Part shown: piece after piece, positions 30,162 to 38,842 of the stretch | Numbering within the stretch: position 1 is the first letter of the stretch | Layout: each line of letters opens with the position of its first letter | Source: Microcaldota archaeon | GTDB taxonomy: Archaea > Micrarchaeota > Micrarchaeia > Burarchaeales > Fermentimicrarchaeaceae | Length of the DNA: 45,284 nucleotides | Assembly (NCBI GenBank): GCA_026396455.1 | Contig: JAPLWT010000030.1 | Coordinates: 1-45,284, forward strand | Reading direction: 5' to 3' | Notes under the pieces: model-generated | The model's database searches: none | Told to the model about the DNA's origin: nothing | The model's input: only the letters and a program-made list of their open reading frames with translations | Program-made: the position numbers and the translations under genes

Positions 30162-31949
30162 ATGTGCGGAATTTTCGGCATTATAACTCTGAAGCCAAGA
30201 GCCATAGGTAGGGATTTGACTGCAGGTGGAAAGAGGCTTAGCTACAGGGGATATGATTCTGTGGGATGCGCAGTTATGTCTGACGGAAAGATAGACCTTA
30301 GAAAGGATGTCGGCAAAGTGGATGAGGTGAGCAAGAAGCTGAAGTTCTCAGAGATGCACGGTGACAGGGGAGTGATGCAACTCAGATGGGCAACCTTTGG
30401 AGCTCCTTCCAAGAATAATGCTCAGCCCCACTTGGACTGCGATGGGGATATGGTTGGCGCCCATAACGGCAATATAGTGAACACACCCCAGCTCAGGGAG
30501 CAGTTCATCAGGGAAGGCCACAGGGTAAGGAGCACAAATGACGGGGAACTGTGCATACACGCGGTTGAGAAGTACTATGATAAAGGATACAACATGGTTG
30601 ATAGCATAAGAAAGGCTTACGGCGATTTGAGGGGCGACTATGCATTCATCATATTCAACAACAAGGAGAAGAAGCTCTACGCGGTGAAGAAGGGCTCCGG
30701 CCTGGTTGTCGGAATCGGGAAGGATGAGATGTACTGTTCATCAGACTTACCCTCACTTCTCCCTCTGACAAAGAAGATTATATTCTTAAGCGATGGTGAG
30801 ATTGTTTCATTATCTCCAAAAGAGGCCAAAGTCTTAGGAGTTGGCGATGGAAAGGAGATAAAGAAGAAGATTATTGAGTACAGGGAGAATGCCGAGCATG
30901 CCAAAAAAGGCGGGTACGAGCACTTCATGCTTAAGGAGATAAATGAACAGCCAGTTGCAGTTGAAGATTTGGTTGAGCTGCTTGACGAGTCGAAATATGC
31001 TGATAAATTCCTCGATGTGATAAAGAGTTCTGACAAGGTTTTCTTCGTTGGGTGCGGCTCTAGTTACCATGCCTGCCTGCTCGGCTCATACTACTTTGGG
31101 AATATAGCGAAGAAAGTTGTGATTCCGGTTGTTGCACCGCAGTTCATCAGCGAGTACGGGCATACAATTGATGACAAAACCTGTGTTGTGCTTGTGAGCC
31201 AGAGTGGTGAAACTAAAGACGTGATAAACGCGATGAACTATGCAAAAGATAGGACTGATAAGATACTTGGAGTGATAAATGTGATTGGCTCAACCCTGAT
31301 GAACTCCAGCAAGGTGTATCTGCCTCTTGCTGCGGGCTATGAAGTCAGCGTTCCTGCCACGAAGACGTTTATCAACCAGTGCGTGATGTTCCTTTACCTT
31401 GCTAAAAAGATGGGGGGGAAATCGTGCGATGATATGAAGAAGCTTTCACCTCTGATAAAGGGTACTATAGAATCAACAAAGGATGATTGCAAGAGACTGG
31501 CGGGATACCTGAAAAAATGGGGCGATATGTATTGTCTGGGTTATGGGTCAACATACGGGATTGCAAAAGAGGCCGCCCTGAAGATAAAGGAGATAACATA
31601 CTCGCATTGCGAGGGGATGTATAGTTCTGAGTTCAAGCATGGGCCGCTCTCAGCTGTGAAGAGAGGTTACCCGGTAATATTCATCAGCTCTCTGAAAGAT
31701 GGGGATGTGATGGTCAGCCATATGAACGAGGTTACATGCCGGGGTGGCAGGGCCATATCCATTGCGGAGAAAAGCGAGAGCATGGCGAGAAATGCGAGTG
31801 AACTGATTGAGCTGCCGCATTCAACTGATTACTTCTCGCCCCTGCTTGCCGCAATTCCGGCACAGCTTATAGCATACTACCTGAGTGTCAGCAGGGGAAT
31901 CGACCCGGACTTCCCAAGGAACCTGAGCAAGACGATTACTGTAGATTAA
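30162..31949 (+). CDS. glmS: Glutamine-fructose-6-phosphate aminotransferase (isomerising)
   Basis: 595 residues. It makes glucosamine-6-phosphate from fructose-6-phosphate and glutamine, the entry to UDP-GlcNAc and surface glycans. The class II glutaminase nucleophile is Cys2 (MCGIFGI), with SYRGYDS, TRWATFG-like QLRWATFG and TNDGELC motifs. Two SIS domains follow (GCGSSYHACL and GYGSTYGIAKEAALKIKEI), with VPATKTF and EFKHGPLS. It ends DFPRNLSKTITVD, the usual C-terminus. It is monocistronic, with a T-rich stretch after its stop. Confidence 0.96.
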   Translation: MCGIFGIITLKPRAIGRDLTAGGKRLSYRGYDSVGCAVMSDGKIDLRKDVGKVDEVSKKLKFSEMHGDRGVMQLRWATFGAPSKNNAQPHLDCDGDMVGAHNGNIVNTPQLREQFIREGHRVRSTNDGELCIHAVEKYYDKGYNMVDSIRKAYGDLRGDYAFIIFNNKEKKLYAVKKGSGLVVGIGKDEMYCSSDLPSLLPLTKKIIFLSDGEIVSLSPKEAKVLGVGDGKEIKKKIIEYRENAEHAKKGGYEHFMLKEINEQPVAVEDLVELLDESKYADKFLDVIKSSDKVFFVGCGSSYHACLLGSYYFGNIAKKVVIPVVAPQFISEYGHTIDDKTCVVLVSQSGETKDVINAMNYAKDRTDKILGVINVIGSTLMNSSKVYLPLAAGYEVSVPATKTFINQCVMFLYLAKKMGGKSCDDMKKLSPLIKGTIESTKDDCKRLAGYLKKWGDMYCLGYGSTYGIAKEAALKIKEITYSHCEGMYSSEFKHGPLSAVKRGYPVIFISSLKDGDVMVSHMNEVTCRGGRAISIAEKSESMARNASELIELPHSTDYFSPLLAAIPAQLIAYYLSVSRGIDPDFPRNLSKTITVD

Positions 31950-31953
31950 GCTA

Positions 31954-31964
31954 TTTTTCTTTTT
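31954..31964 (+). terminator. U-tract terminator after glmS
   Basis: TTTTTCTTTTT, 5 nt after the glmS stop. Runs of T like this end transcription in archaea without a hairpin. Confidence 0.5.
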
Positions 31965-32043
31965 ATAATTCTGATTAGATGAATCAGTAACGTATCATTA
32001 AGGATATAAACACTGGGAGATATAGATGGTTGTAGTGATTTTT

Positions 32044-32931
32044 ATGAAAATAGGTACCAAGACTCTCAAAGAAGGCTTTGCTAAGATGCAGAAGGGAGGG
32101 GTGATAATGGATGTCGTCACCCCAAAGCAGGCACTGATTGCAGAGAAAGCTGGAGCTGTTGCCGTAATGGCCCTGCATGCGGTTCCGGCGGACATAAGGG
32201 CAAGAGGGGGCGTTGCAAGAATGGCTGACCCCGCGATTATTGAAAAAATAATGAAAACTGTGACAATTCCCGTTATGGCAAAGGTGAGGATAGGGCATTT
32301 TGCTGAAGCGCAGGTGCTTGAAGAACTCGGAGTGGACATGATCGATGAGTCCGAAGTCCTGACTCCTGCAGATGAACAGTTCCACATAGACAAGAAGAAA
32401 TTCAAAATTCCGTTTGTATGCGGTGCCAGGAACCTCGGGGAGGCTTTGAGAAGAATGAACGAGGGGGCAGCCATGATAAGAACGAAGGGGGAGCCTGGCA
32501 CTGGCGATGTCGCTGAAGCAGTAAAGCATGTGAGGCAGATAAACAGGGAGGTAGAGGAGCTTGTTTCATTCCAGAAGCACAGGGGGATGCTGAGGAGCAA
32601 GGCGGAGGAATTCGGAGTTCCTTTCGCGCTGGTCGAGGAGACTGCAAAGCAGGGCAGGCTTCCTGTTGTGAACTTTGCTGCTGGCGGGATAGCAACGCCT
32701 GCTGATGCAGCGCTCATGATGCAGCTCGGAGTGGATGGAATATTTGTCGGCTCGGGAATATTCAAGTCTTCCCACCCGGAGAGGTATGCCAAAGCAATCG
32801 TTGAGGCTACGAGGAGCTATGGCAGACCAGAGGTTGTTCTGAAAGTCTCGAAGGGGCTGGGGGATGCAATGCACGGAATTGATGCGAAGAGCCTGCAGGA
32901 TTCGCAGAAGATGCAGTTGAGGAGCCACTAG
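32044..32931 (+). CDS. pdxS: Pyridoxal 5'-phosphate synthase PdxS subunit
   Basis: 295 residues from ATG 32044, matching the usual PdxS N-terminus (GTxxxKxGxAxMQKGGVIMDV); an ATG at 32026 would add six. It builds PLP from ribose-5-phosphate, glyceraldehyde-3-phosphate and ammonia. The catalytic lysines are in MAKVRIGHF and RTKGEPGTG. ADIRARGGVARM and GGIATPADAALMMQLG are phosphate-binding. A TATA-like GATATAAA near 32003-32010 precedes it. pdxT follows after 17 nt, supplying ammonia. Confidence 0.96.
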   Translation: MKIGTKTLKEGFAKMQKGGVIMDVVTPKQALIAEKAGAVAVMALHAVPADIRARGGVARMADPAIIEKIMKTVTIPVMAKVRIGHFAEAQVLEELGVDMIDESEVLTPADEQFHIDKKKFKIPFVCGARNLGEALRRMNEGAAMIRTKGEPGTGDVAEAVKHVRQINREVEELVSFQKHRGMLRSKAEEFGVPFALVEETAKQGRLPVVNFAAGGIATPADAALMMQLGVDGIFVGSGIFKSSHPERYAKAIVEATRSYGRPEVVLKVSKGLGDAMHGIDAKSLQDSQKMQLRSH

Positions 32932-32948
32932 TTTTGCGGGTAGTTCAA

Positions 32949-33524
32949 ATGAGAGTAGGGGTTATTGCGTTTCAGGGAGCTGTGAGTGAGCACATGCGCA
33001 TGGTTGATGCAGTGCTAGGCAGCGGAAGTGCCCTTGCGGTCAGAAGGGCTGAGGAGCTTGATGATGTTTCCGCAGCCATAATTCCTGGAGGGGAATCGAC
33101 GACCATAGGGAGGCTCATGCGCAATTCAGGCGTTTTTGAAAAGCTGAAGCAGCTGGGTGATGGGGGCTTTCCCATATGGGGAACATGCGCGGGAATGATT
33201 ATGCTGGCAAAGGAAGGAGACGAGCAGGCGAAAAGAACGGGCGAGCTTCTGGGACTTATGGACATGAAGGTGAAGAGAAATACATTCGGAAGGCAGAGGG
33301 AGTCCTTTGAGGAGGAACTGGAAGTGAAAGGGATAGGTAAATCCCACTGTGTTTTTATAAGAGCACCTGCAGCTGAGAGGGTATACGGAAAATGCAAAGC
33401 CATTGCGCATCTAGGAAAATACGTGGTTGCTGCTGAACAGGAGAACCTGCTCGCAACAGCTTTTCACCCTGAGTTGACAAACGATCTAAGGCTTCATAGG
33501 TACTTTCTCGAGAAGGCGAGATGA
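32949..33524 (+). CDS. pdxT: Pyridoxal 5'-phosphate synthase glutaminase PdxT
   Basis: 191 residues from ATG 32949; a TTG at 32934 would add five. A class I glutaminase: VGVIAFQGAVSEH at the N-terminus, PGGESTTIG oxyanion loop, catalytic Cys in WGTCAGM and the His/Glu pair in AFHPELTND. It releases ammonia for PdxS and forms a PdxS-PdxT complex. It starts in the 17-nt gap after pdxS, a conserved operon. T-tracts follow its stop. Confidence 0.96.
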   Translation: MRVGVIAFQGAVSEHMRMVDAVLGSGSALAVRRAEELDDVSAAIIPGGESTTIGRLMRNSGVFEKLKQLGDGGFPIWGTCAGMIMLAKEGDEQAKRTGELLGLMDMKVKRNTFGRQRESFEEELEVKGIGKSHCVFIRAPAAERVYGKCKAIAHLGKYVVAAEQENLLATAFHPELTNDLRLHRYFLEKAR

Positions 33525-33528
33525 GTAT

Positions 33529-33542
33529 ATGTTTTTAAACAT
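33529..33542 (+). promoter_or_regulatory. Palindrome and T-tracts between pdxT and the winged-helix gene
   Basis: ATGTTTTTAAACAT, a 6-bp palindrome around a TT centre, lies just after the pdxT stop and overlaps TTTTT runs at 33532-33536 and 33544-33548. It may end pdxT transcription and, as TTTTTAAA, act as the TATA element for the gene at 33582. Confidence 0.35.
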
Positions 33543-33581
33543 GTTTTTGCAAAAAGAAATGTATTCACAGGAGGTGTGTAA

Positions 33582-33803
33582 ATGGCAGAATTGACCCCAG
33601 TAGAGCAGATTGTTTTGAAGGCATTGCAGGACATCGGAGCAAGCGATGAAAGTAAGATGAAAACAGCAGACGATGTTCAGAAAAAGTGCAACAGGCCAAA
33701 AGGGCAAGTTAACAACGCGCTTATGAGCTTGGTAAGCAAGGGGGTTGTCATAAGGAAGGTCAGGGAGAAGGCTGCTGGCTACTACTTGAATAAGACAGGT
33801 TAA
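33582..33803 (+). CDS. Small winged-helix DNA-binding protein
   Basis: 73 residues with a GGAGGTG ribosome binding site 7 nt before the ATG. Predicted helices VEQIVLKALQDIG, TADDVQKKCN and GQVNNALMSLVSKGVVIRKV followed by a YYLNKTG wing match a compact wHTH fold. It lies 3 nt before the flavoprotein gene and is likely co-transcribed. Its target is not known; it may regulate this short operon, by inference. Confidence 0.8.
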   Translation: MAELTPVEQIVLKALQDIGASDESKMKTADDVQKKCNRPKGQVNNALMSLVSKGVVIRKVREKAAGYYLNKTG

Positions 33804-33806
33804 GTC

Positions 33807-35177
33807 ATGAAAACAATAGTTGTTGGTGCTGGCCCCGCCGGGCTTTTCTGCGCGTATGAGCTCGCCAAAGCTGGTGCTAAAGTAGTTGTGGTGGAGAGCG
33901 GAAGCGCCGTAGAAAGAAGAAGATGCCCGATGAAGAAGATGGGCTACTGCGCCAAATGCGAGCCCTGCAACCTCATACACGGAGTTGGAGGGGCTGGCTT
34001 ATTCTCTGACGGGAAGCTTAACCTGGACCCAAGGATAGGAGGAGACATGCTGCAGTTCATGAAAGATGATGAAGCCCGCAGGCTGATAGAGTATGTTAAC
34101 AGTGTTTTCAGCGAACATGGGGCGAAGGGGGAGAAGACTATTATTGATGAGAGGGCCGGGGCTCTTATAAGAAAGGCCAAGATGGCTGGAGTGACGTTCA
34201 TACCGATCGTGCAGAGGCACATAGGCTCCGACATGCTGCCAGATGTTATAGAATCTCTGAAGAGCTACATGGAATCTCTTGGCGTGGAGTTCGTACTCAA
34301 TACAACTGTGAGAGACATTGATGTGCACAACGGTGCTGCGAAGGGAGTTATTGTAGGCAGGAGGGTGATAAAAGGGGATTTTGTGGTGCTGGCAACTGGC
34401 AGGGGAGGGGCGCAGTGGCTTGCGAGGAAATGCATGCAGCTTGGCATTCCAACGCAACACCAGCCCCTTGATGTTGGTGTGAGGGTTGAGGTACCTGCCG
34501 AGATAATGAAGGAAGTTACAGATGTGTTCTGGGACCCGAAGTTCCACATACAGACAGGCCAGTATGACGATTTTGTCAGGACATTCTGCACATGCCCCTA
34601 CGGCTTTGTGATATCCGAGAGCTACAACAACTTCATCTGCACCAATGGCCACTCGATGATATCGGTCAAATCGGAAAATACCAACTTCGCCCTGCTTGTC
34701 AGAGTCGCTCTCACGCATCCTGTCGAGAACACAACGGAATACGGCGAGTCAATAGCGAGGACAGCCTCAACGATAGGCGGCGGCAAGCCCGTACTCCAGA
34801 GGTTCGGGGACCTGAAGGCGGGCAGGAGGTCGACCTGGGAGAGGATAAAGAGGAGCTACGTCAAGCCCACATTCACGTACGTCACACCGGGGGATGTGAG
34901 CATGGTGCTTCCTGGGAGGATAATGGCGGACCTAAGGGAGGCGCTTGAGACGCTCAACAAAGTCATCCCGGGCGTTGCCGAGGATTCGACATTGCTTTAT
35001 GCTCCTGAGATAAAGTTCCACGCGCTGAGGGTGAACGTGAGCAAGAAGATGGAAACGAATGTGGAAAACCTCTTTGCAGTTGGCGATGGTGCTGGAGTTT
35101 CTAGGGGGATAGTGGGAGCCGCGCTGAGCGGGGTTGTGGCTGCGAGAGAGATAATTAAGAGGTGTAGGGATGGATGA
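33807..35177 (+). CDS. FAD-dependent dehydrogenase (COG2509-like) with a Cys-rich N-terminus
   Basis: 456 residues. N-terminal FAD-binding GAGPAGLFCAYELAKAG is followed by VVVESG. A Cys cluster CPMKKMGYCAKCEPC (Cx7CxxCxxC, about residues 40-54) precedes a GVGGAGLFSDGKLN segment shared by COG2509 flavoproteins. A second FAD site is near the C-terminus (FAVGDGAGVSRGIVGAALSG). The cysteines could bind a metal or Fe-S cluster. Substrate and partner are unknown. It overlaps the next gene by 8 nt. Confidence 0.85.
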   Translation: MKTIVVGAGPAGLFCAYELAKAGAKVVVVESGSAVERRRCPMKKMGYCAKCEPCNLIHGVGGAGLFSDGKLNLDPRIGGDMLQFMKDDEARRLIEYVNSVFSEHGAKGEKTIIDERAGALIRKAKMAGVTFIPIVQRHIGSDMLPDVIESLKSYMESLGVEFVLNTTVRDIDVHNGAAKGVIVGRRVIKGDFVVLATGRGGAQWLARKCMQLGIPTQHQPLDVGVRVEVPAEIMKEVTDVFWDPKFHIQTGQYDDFVRTFCTCPYGFVISESYNNFICTNGHSMISVKSENTNFALLVRVALTHPVENTTEYGESIARTASTIGGGKPVLQRFGDLKAGRRSTWERIKRSYVKPTFTYVTPGDVSMVLPGRIMADLREALETLNKVIPGVAEDSTLLYAPEIKFHALRVNVSKKMETNVENLFAVGDGAGVSRGIVGAALSGVVAAREIIKRCRDG

Positions 35178-35610
35178 GATAGCTTTCTCAGCAAAGTACA
35201 AGGAATGGATCTCGATCAAGAAGATGGATATAGACGAAAAAACGACTCCGCCGGAAGTTGTGCACATGCTCTCGAATTTAAGAGAGTCCATCTCAAGGAA
35301 GGCTTTTGAGCTGAGCGGGATAGACAAGGGCAAAATAGATGCCTATGCGCTTGAATTGATTAAGGGGAAGAGGAAGGGCTATTCAACGCTCTCCGAGATA
35401 TTCGGAGGGATGAAGCAGAAGGAAGTCAGGGAGGTGCTGCTGTCAGCATCAAGCGAGCAACTGCTTCCTATTGCGGAAACGTATTTTATGAAGAAGCTAC
35501 TTACAAGCCTGGGTTATGAAGTCGATATAAGCGGGGAGATGATGTCAAAGATGTACCCAGAACTGAAGCTGCCAAAGCCAAAGGGCAGGTTTGGGAAGAA
35601 AAAAGAATGA
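35170..35610 (+). CDS. Uncharacterised archaeal protein (DUF2666-like)
   Basis: 146 residues. The start overlaps the flavoprotein stop by 8 nt, so translation is coupled. The N-terminus (AFSAKYKEWISIKKMDIDEKTTP) and the following helical, Lys/Glu-rich body recall the archaeal DUF2666 family, a match made from memory and not certain. The C-terminus is basic (PKPKGRFGKKKE). No enzyme motif was seen. It probably acts with the flavoprotein or the winged-helix protein. Confidence 0.7.
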   Translation: MDEIAFSAKYKEWISIKKMDIDEKTTPPEVVHMLSNLRESISRKAFELSGIDKGKIDAYALELIKGKRKGYSTLSEIFGGMKQKEVREVLLSASSEQLLPIAETYFMKKLLTSLGYEVDISGEMMSKMYPELKLPKPKGRFGKKKE

Positions 35611-35662
35611 GCTGAATGAAGAGAAGGTATTTATCTTTTGAATGATTAAATAATGCCTCTGA

Positions 35663-35735
35663 GGGGGGATGTGCTAGTCTGGTATGCTTCGGGGTTTGGG
35701 ACCCCGCGACCCGAGTTCAAATCTCGGTCCCCCCA
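35663..35735 (+). tRNA. tRNA-Pro (TGG)
   Basis: Acceptor GGGGGGA/TCCCCCC with discriminator A, anticodon stem CGGGG/CCCCG with loop TTTGGGA (anticodon TGG at 35697-35699), T-stem CCGAG/CTCGG with loop TTCAAAT. No CCA is encoded. Confidence 0.97.
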
Positions 35736-35808
35736 CTTGAGATATACGACACCGAATCATAGCTCACCTTCTTAAATATTTAATCTTCTAAATATCTTGC
35801 TGAATTGT

Positions 35809-37026
35809 ATGATTCCTGACAAGGAGCTTGAGAGAATAAGAAACGATTTCCCAATCTTGAGTAGAGGAATCAACGGAAAGCCTGTAATCTACTTCGATAA
35901 CGCGTGCATGAGCCTCAGGCCCAAGCAGGTAATGCAAGCGATGAACCAGTATTACGAGGAATATCCTGCATGCGCCGGGAGGAGCATACACAAACTTGGG
36001 AGGGCAGTGACTGAGAGAGTTGCTGAAGCAAGGAAAACGATGGCAAAGTTTCTTGGTGCAAAGGTGGAGGAGATAGTTTTCACAAGAAATACGACCGAAG
36101 CCATAAATCTCGTTTCGCACTCGCTTGACTTCAAGAGAGGAGATGCGGTGGTAACCAGTGATAGGGAGCACAACTCCAATCTGCTCCCTTGGCAGTTCCT
36201 CTCCAAGAAAGCGGGAGTGGAGCACAGGGTGGTTTACTCCGATGACAACATGGAGTTTGACTTGGAAAGATTTGAGGAGGCTGTTGGCAAAGGAGTCAAA
36301 CTTGTTTCCCTTTTTCACACTTCCAACCTGGACGGGTACACTCTCCCCGCAAGGGAGATAATCAAGATATCCCACGAGCATGGCTCTCTTGTTATGCTTG
36401 ACGGAGCGCAGTCAGCCTCTCACAAGCAGGTGGATGTCAAAAAGCTGGATGTTGATTTTTTTGCTCTCTCCGGGCACAAGATGCTTGGACCATCGGGGAC
36501 GGGAGTGCTTTACGGCAGGTATGAGCTACTTGAGAAGCTGGAGCCTTTCATGCTTGGCGGGGATACCGTGCAGAGCTCCACATACGATTCACATGTCCTG
36601 CTGAAGCCACCTGAGAAGTTCGAGGCGGGCTTACAGAACTATGCAGGCAGCATGGGGCTTGCGGAGGCAGCACGGTACATTGAGAAGGTTGGAAAGGATA
36701 AAATTGAGAAGCATGAAAATGAACTGAATAGATTCATCAGCGAAAGGCTTCTGCAAATCAAAGGCACTAGCATAATAGGCCCCAAACAGGTTGAACTCAG
36801 GGGCGGTGTAGTATCCTTCAACATTGAAGGACTGAACCACCACGATGTGGCTATAATGCTTGATGAGAGCAACATAATGGTGCGCTCTGGGCAGCACTGC
36901 GTTCACTCATGGTTCAACGCGCATAATATTCCGGGATGCGTGAGGGCATCTTTATATCTTTATAATACGAAAGAGGAAGCTGAGAAGTTCTTGGATAAGG
37001 TTGCGGAAATTGCAAAGTTGGGGTGA
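35809..37026 (+). CDS. Cysteine desulfurase (SufS/CsdA type)
   Basis: 405 residues from ATG 35809, about 30 nt after a TATA-like TTAAATATTTAAT; a TTG at 35797 would add four. A PLP class V enzyme: DNACMSLRP, TRNTTEAINLV, and the Schiff-base lysine K224 in SGHKMLGPSG. The catalytic Cys364 is in RSGQHCVHSW. It converts cysteine to alanine and enzyme-bound persulfide for Fe-S clusters or thiolation. N-terminal NACMS and YPACAGRSIHKLG replace the usual NAATS and YHANVHRG residues. No SufBCD or IscU scaffold is next to it. Confidence 0.93.
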   Translation: MIPDKELERIRNDFPILSRGINGKPVIYFDNACMSLRPKQVMQAMNQYYEEYPACAGRSIHKLGRAVTERVAEARKTMAKFLGAKVEEIVFTRNTTEAINLVSHSLDFKRGDAVVTSDREHNSNLLPWQFLSKKAGVEHRVVYSDDNMEFDLERFEEAVGKGVKLVSLFHTSNLDGYTLPAREIIKISHEHGSLVMLDGAQSASHKQVDVKKLDVDFFALSGHKMLGPSGTGVLYGRYELLEKLEPFMLGGDTVQSSTYDSHVLLKPPEKFEAGLQNYAGSMGLAEAARYIEKVGKDKIEKHENELNRFISERLLQIKGTSIIGPKQVELRGGVVSFNIEGLNHHDVAIMLDESNIMVRSGQHCVHSWFNAHNIPGCVRASLYLYNTKEEAEKFLDKVAEIAKLG

Positions 37027-37030
37027 ATTG

Positions 37031-37690
37031 ATGATCCTATGTGTTGTTGCAATGGTGATATTCGGTGTGCTGGGGATATTCTCGGCAAAATACCGCGAGC
37101 TTGCAAAGGAGGCATTCAGCTGCGTCTTCAAAACAATTCAGCTCAAGCCATGCGACACCAAGCTTGACCAGAGGATAAAATCGAAGCTTATTGCAAAACT
37201 GATGAAGTATTCGCCTTGGCTTGCAAAGCTTACGTATAAAAATTTCTACATTCTCTCCTGGATCTTCACCTTGCTCTTCTTCGGCAGCATGGCTTACACC
37301 GCATACTCGTTATATAACTTGGCCGTTTATGGGAGCTGCAGCCCTGGCAGCTTCTGCATATTCAACCCAAATGCGAATGTTACGAAGGACAATAATGTCT
37401 GCAACATAACTGGTAAGTTCATTGAATTCTACGGGGAGGAGTGCCCTCACTGCAGGAAGATGATTCCCGTAGTCGCACAGGTTGAGAATGAAACAGGTGT
37501 GCATTTCGATAAGCTTGAGATATGGCACAACGACACCAACAAGAATATTTACCTGGTATATTCAGAGTACATAAACAGGGACTGCGGTTCTCTCGGCATA
37601 CCTACGTTTGTAGCATTGAAGACAAACAATTCGATGTGCGGGGAGAAGAGCACTGATGAGCTGAAGACATTCATAATGCAGAATGGCTAG
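37031..37690 (+). CDS. Membrane-anchored thioredoxin-like protein (CPHC)
   Basis: 220 residues from ATG 37031, with GGGGTGA upstream, 4 nt after the desulfurase stop. Transmembrane helices lie at about residues 2-18 and 72-95. A thioredoxin-like domain follows, with redox motif C138-P-H-C141 in FYGEECPHCRKM and the cis-proline in GIPTF (P191). Extra cysteines occur at 103, 109, 124, 185 and 203, some of which may pair outside the membrane. It probably acts in disulfide exchange on the outer face, by inference from topology. Confidence 0.85.
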   Translation: MILCVVAMVIFGVLGIFSAKYRELAKEAFSCVFKTIQLKPCDTKLDQRIKSKLIAKLMKYSPWLAKLTYKNFYILSWIFTLLFFGSMAYTAYSLYNLAVYGSCSPGSFCIFNPNANVTKDNNVCNITGKFIEFYGEECPHCRKMIPVVAQVENETGVHFDKLEIWHNDTNKNIYLVYSEYINRDCGSLGIPTFVALKTNNSMCGEKSTDELKTFIMQNG

Positions 37691-38133
37691 ATCTCCAGGC
37701 TCTTTGACATGACGTAGAAACTCTCTGCCCCTTTCTCGACTTTCCTTGTTATAACGAAGCCATTTCTCTGGTATAGTTTTATTGCGGGAAGATTGCTCTG
37801 TTTGACCTGCAGATATGCCGCACTCTTGCCTTCCCTGACTGCAACCTCGCATATTTTGGCGAGGAGGGCACTTCCAATTCCCATCTGCCTGAATTCCGGG
37901 TCAACTGCAAGTTCCATAAGTTTCACTTTTCTTTCCATCAGCTTGAAGTCAGCAAACCCCGCAACAACTCCGTCAACTACGGCAACAAAGTAATCAAAAC
38001 CCTTGGAGAGCCTTTTTAGTATTTTAGATGGAGTTGCTCGGCGATGCGGGAAGTGGTAATTTGTTATCCCGGAAACTCGCTCGAAATCCCTCTTCTCAAT
38101 TCTTCGGATTAACAAATGTGGAATGCCCATCAA
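37687..38133 (-). CDS. GNAT-family N-acetyltransferase (RimI-like)
   Basis: 148 residues. The acetyl-CoA site is in LAVDPEFRQMGIGSALLAKI (motif A, RxxGxG) and the end of the fold is NLPAIKLYQRNGF (motif B). It resembles RimI/ArdA-type protein N-terminal acetyltransferases, common in archaea, but the substrate is uncertain. The plus-strand thioredoxin gene overlaps its 3' end by 4 nt. It is divergent from the VIT1-like gene. Confidence 0.85.
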   Translation of the reverse strand: MMGIPHLLIRRIEKRDFERVSGITNYHFPHRRATPSKILKRLSKGFDYFVAVVDGVVAGFADFKLMERKVKLMELAVDPEFRQMGIGSALLAKICEVAVREGKSAAYLQVKQSNLPAIKLYQRNGFVITRKVEKGAESFYVMSKSLEI

Positions 38134-38205
38134 AATATCTTTAGCAATAATCTTTTAAGAGTTTACGTTGAATAGTAGTGAATTGCGATAGAATAGGTTG
38201 GGTAT

Positions 38206-38751
38206 ATGCGAATAAATGAATTGTTCCAGGGAATTGCAATGGGGCTAATGGACGGGCTGATTACTATACTAGGCATTATTATTGGAGTTGGGATAGCAAC
38301 AGATGACGCGAGAGTAGTTATAATCTCTGGGTTGATAGGCGGGATTTCAAACAGCTTCGGCACATCAATAGGTTTCTATACCTCAGAAAATGCAGAGAGA
38401 GGTCAGCAGATAGAGTTTTACAAGAGGAACAAGGGCGCTCGAAAAAACCAGCAGTACATTCACTCGCATTCGGAAATACTTGGCAGCACAGTTCTAAGCT
38501 TTATGGCGGGGGCTTTAGCCCTAATCCTACCGCTCCTTCCATTCTTCTTACTGTATGATATAACAGCTAGCATGACCAGCTCACTTATAATCTGCGCCGT
38601 GCTACTCTTTGCACTCGGGTATTACATTGGAAAGGTCAACGAGACTGACAGGTTAAGAAGTGGATTGAAGTATGCTAGTCTAGGAATCATAAGCTCCTTT
38701 ATCGCTTTTATTTTAGGAGAAATTCTGAGGACTTTTATACTTGGAAAATGA
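38206..38751 (+). CDS. VIT1/CCC1-family metal transporter-like membrane protein
   Basis: 181 residues, about five hydrophobic helices (including residues 10-30, 37-55, 99-121, 126-145, 157-175). The N-terminus FQGIAMGLMDGLITILGIIIGV and GGISNSFGTSIGFYTSE match the VIT1/CCC1 family of Fe2+/Mn2+ transporters. The cytosolic loop (ENAERGQQIEFYKRNKGARKN) is short and lacks the Glu/Met-rich metal-binding domain of plant VIT1. Metal transport is likely by family; the ion is not shown. Confidence 0.85.
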   Translation: MRINELFQGIAMGLMDGLITILGIIIGVGIATDDARVVIISGLIGGISNSFGTSIGFYTSENAERGQQIEFYKRNKGARKNQQYIHSHSEILGSTVLSFMAGALALILPLLPFFLLYDITASMTSSLIICAVLLFALGYYIGKVNETDRLRSGLKYASLGIISSFIAFILGEILRTFILGK

Positions 38752-38811
38752 GGAGTTCTTTGGGGATAAGACAAGCAACAGCAAGCAATTATCTTGGGTG
38801 TTTACAATAAG

Positions 38812-38821
38812 TTTTTAATAT
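38812..38821 (+). promoter_or_regulatory. TATA-like box for the arginine decarboxylase gene
   Basis: TTTTTAATAT centred about 26 nt before the ATG at 38843, with no ribosome binding site. This is the clearest leaderless promoter layout in the window. Confidence 0.55.
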
Positions 38822-38842
38822 AGATGCTCAAAAAATTATTGC

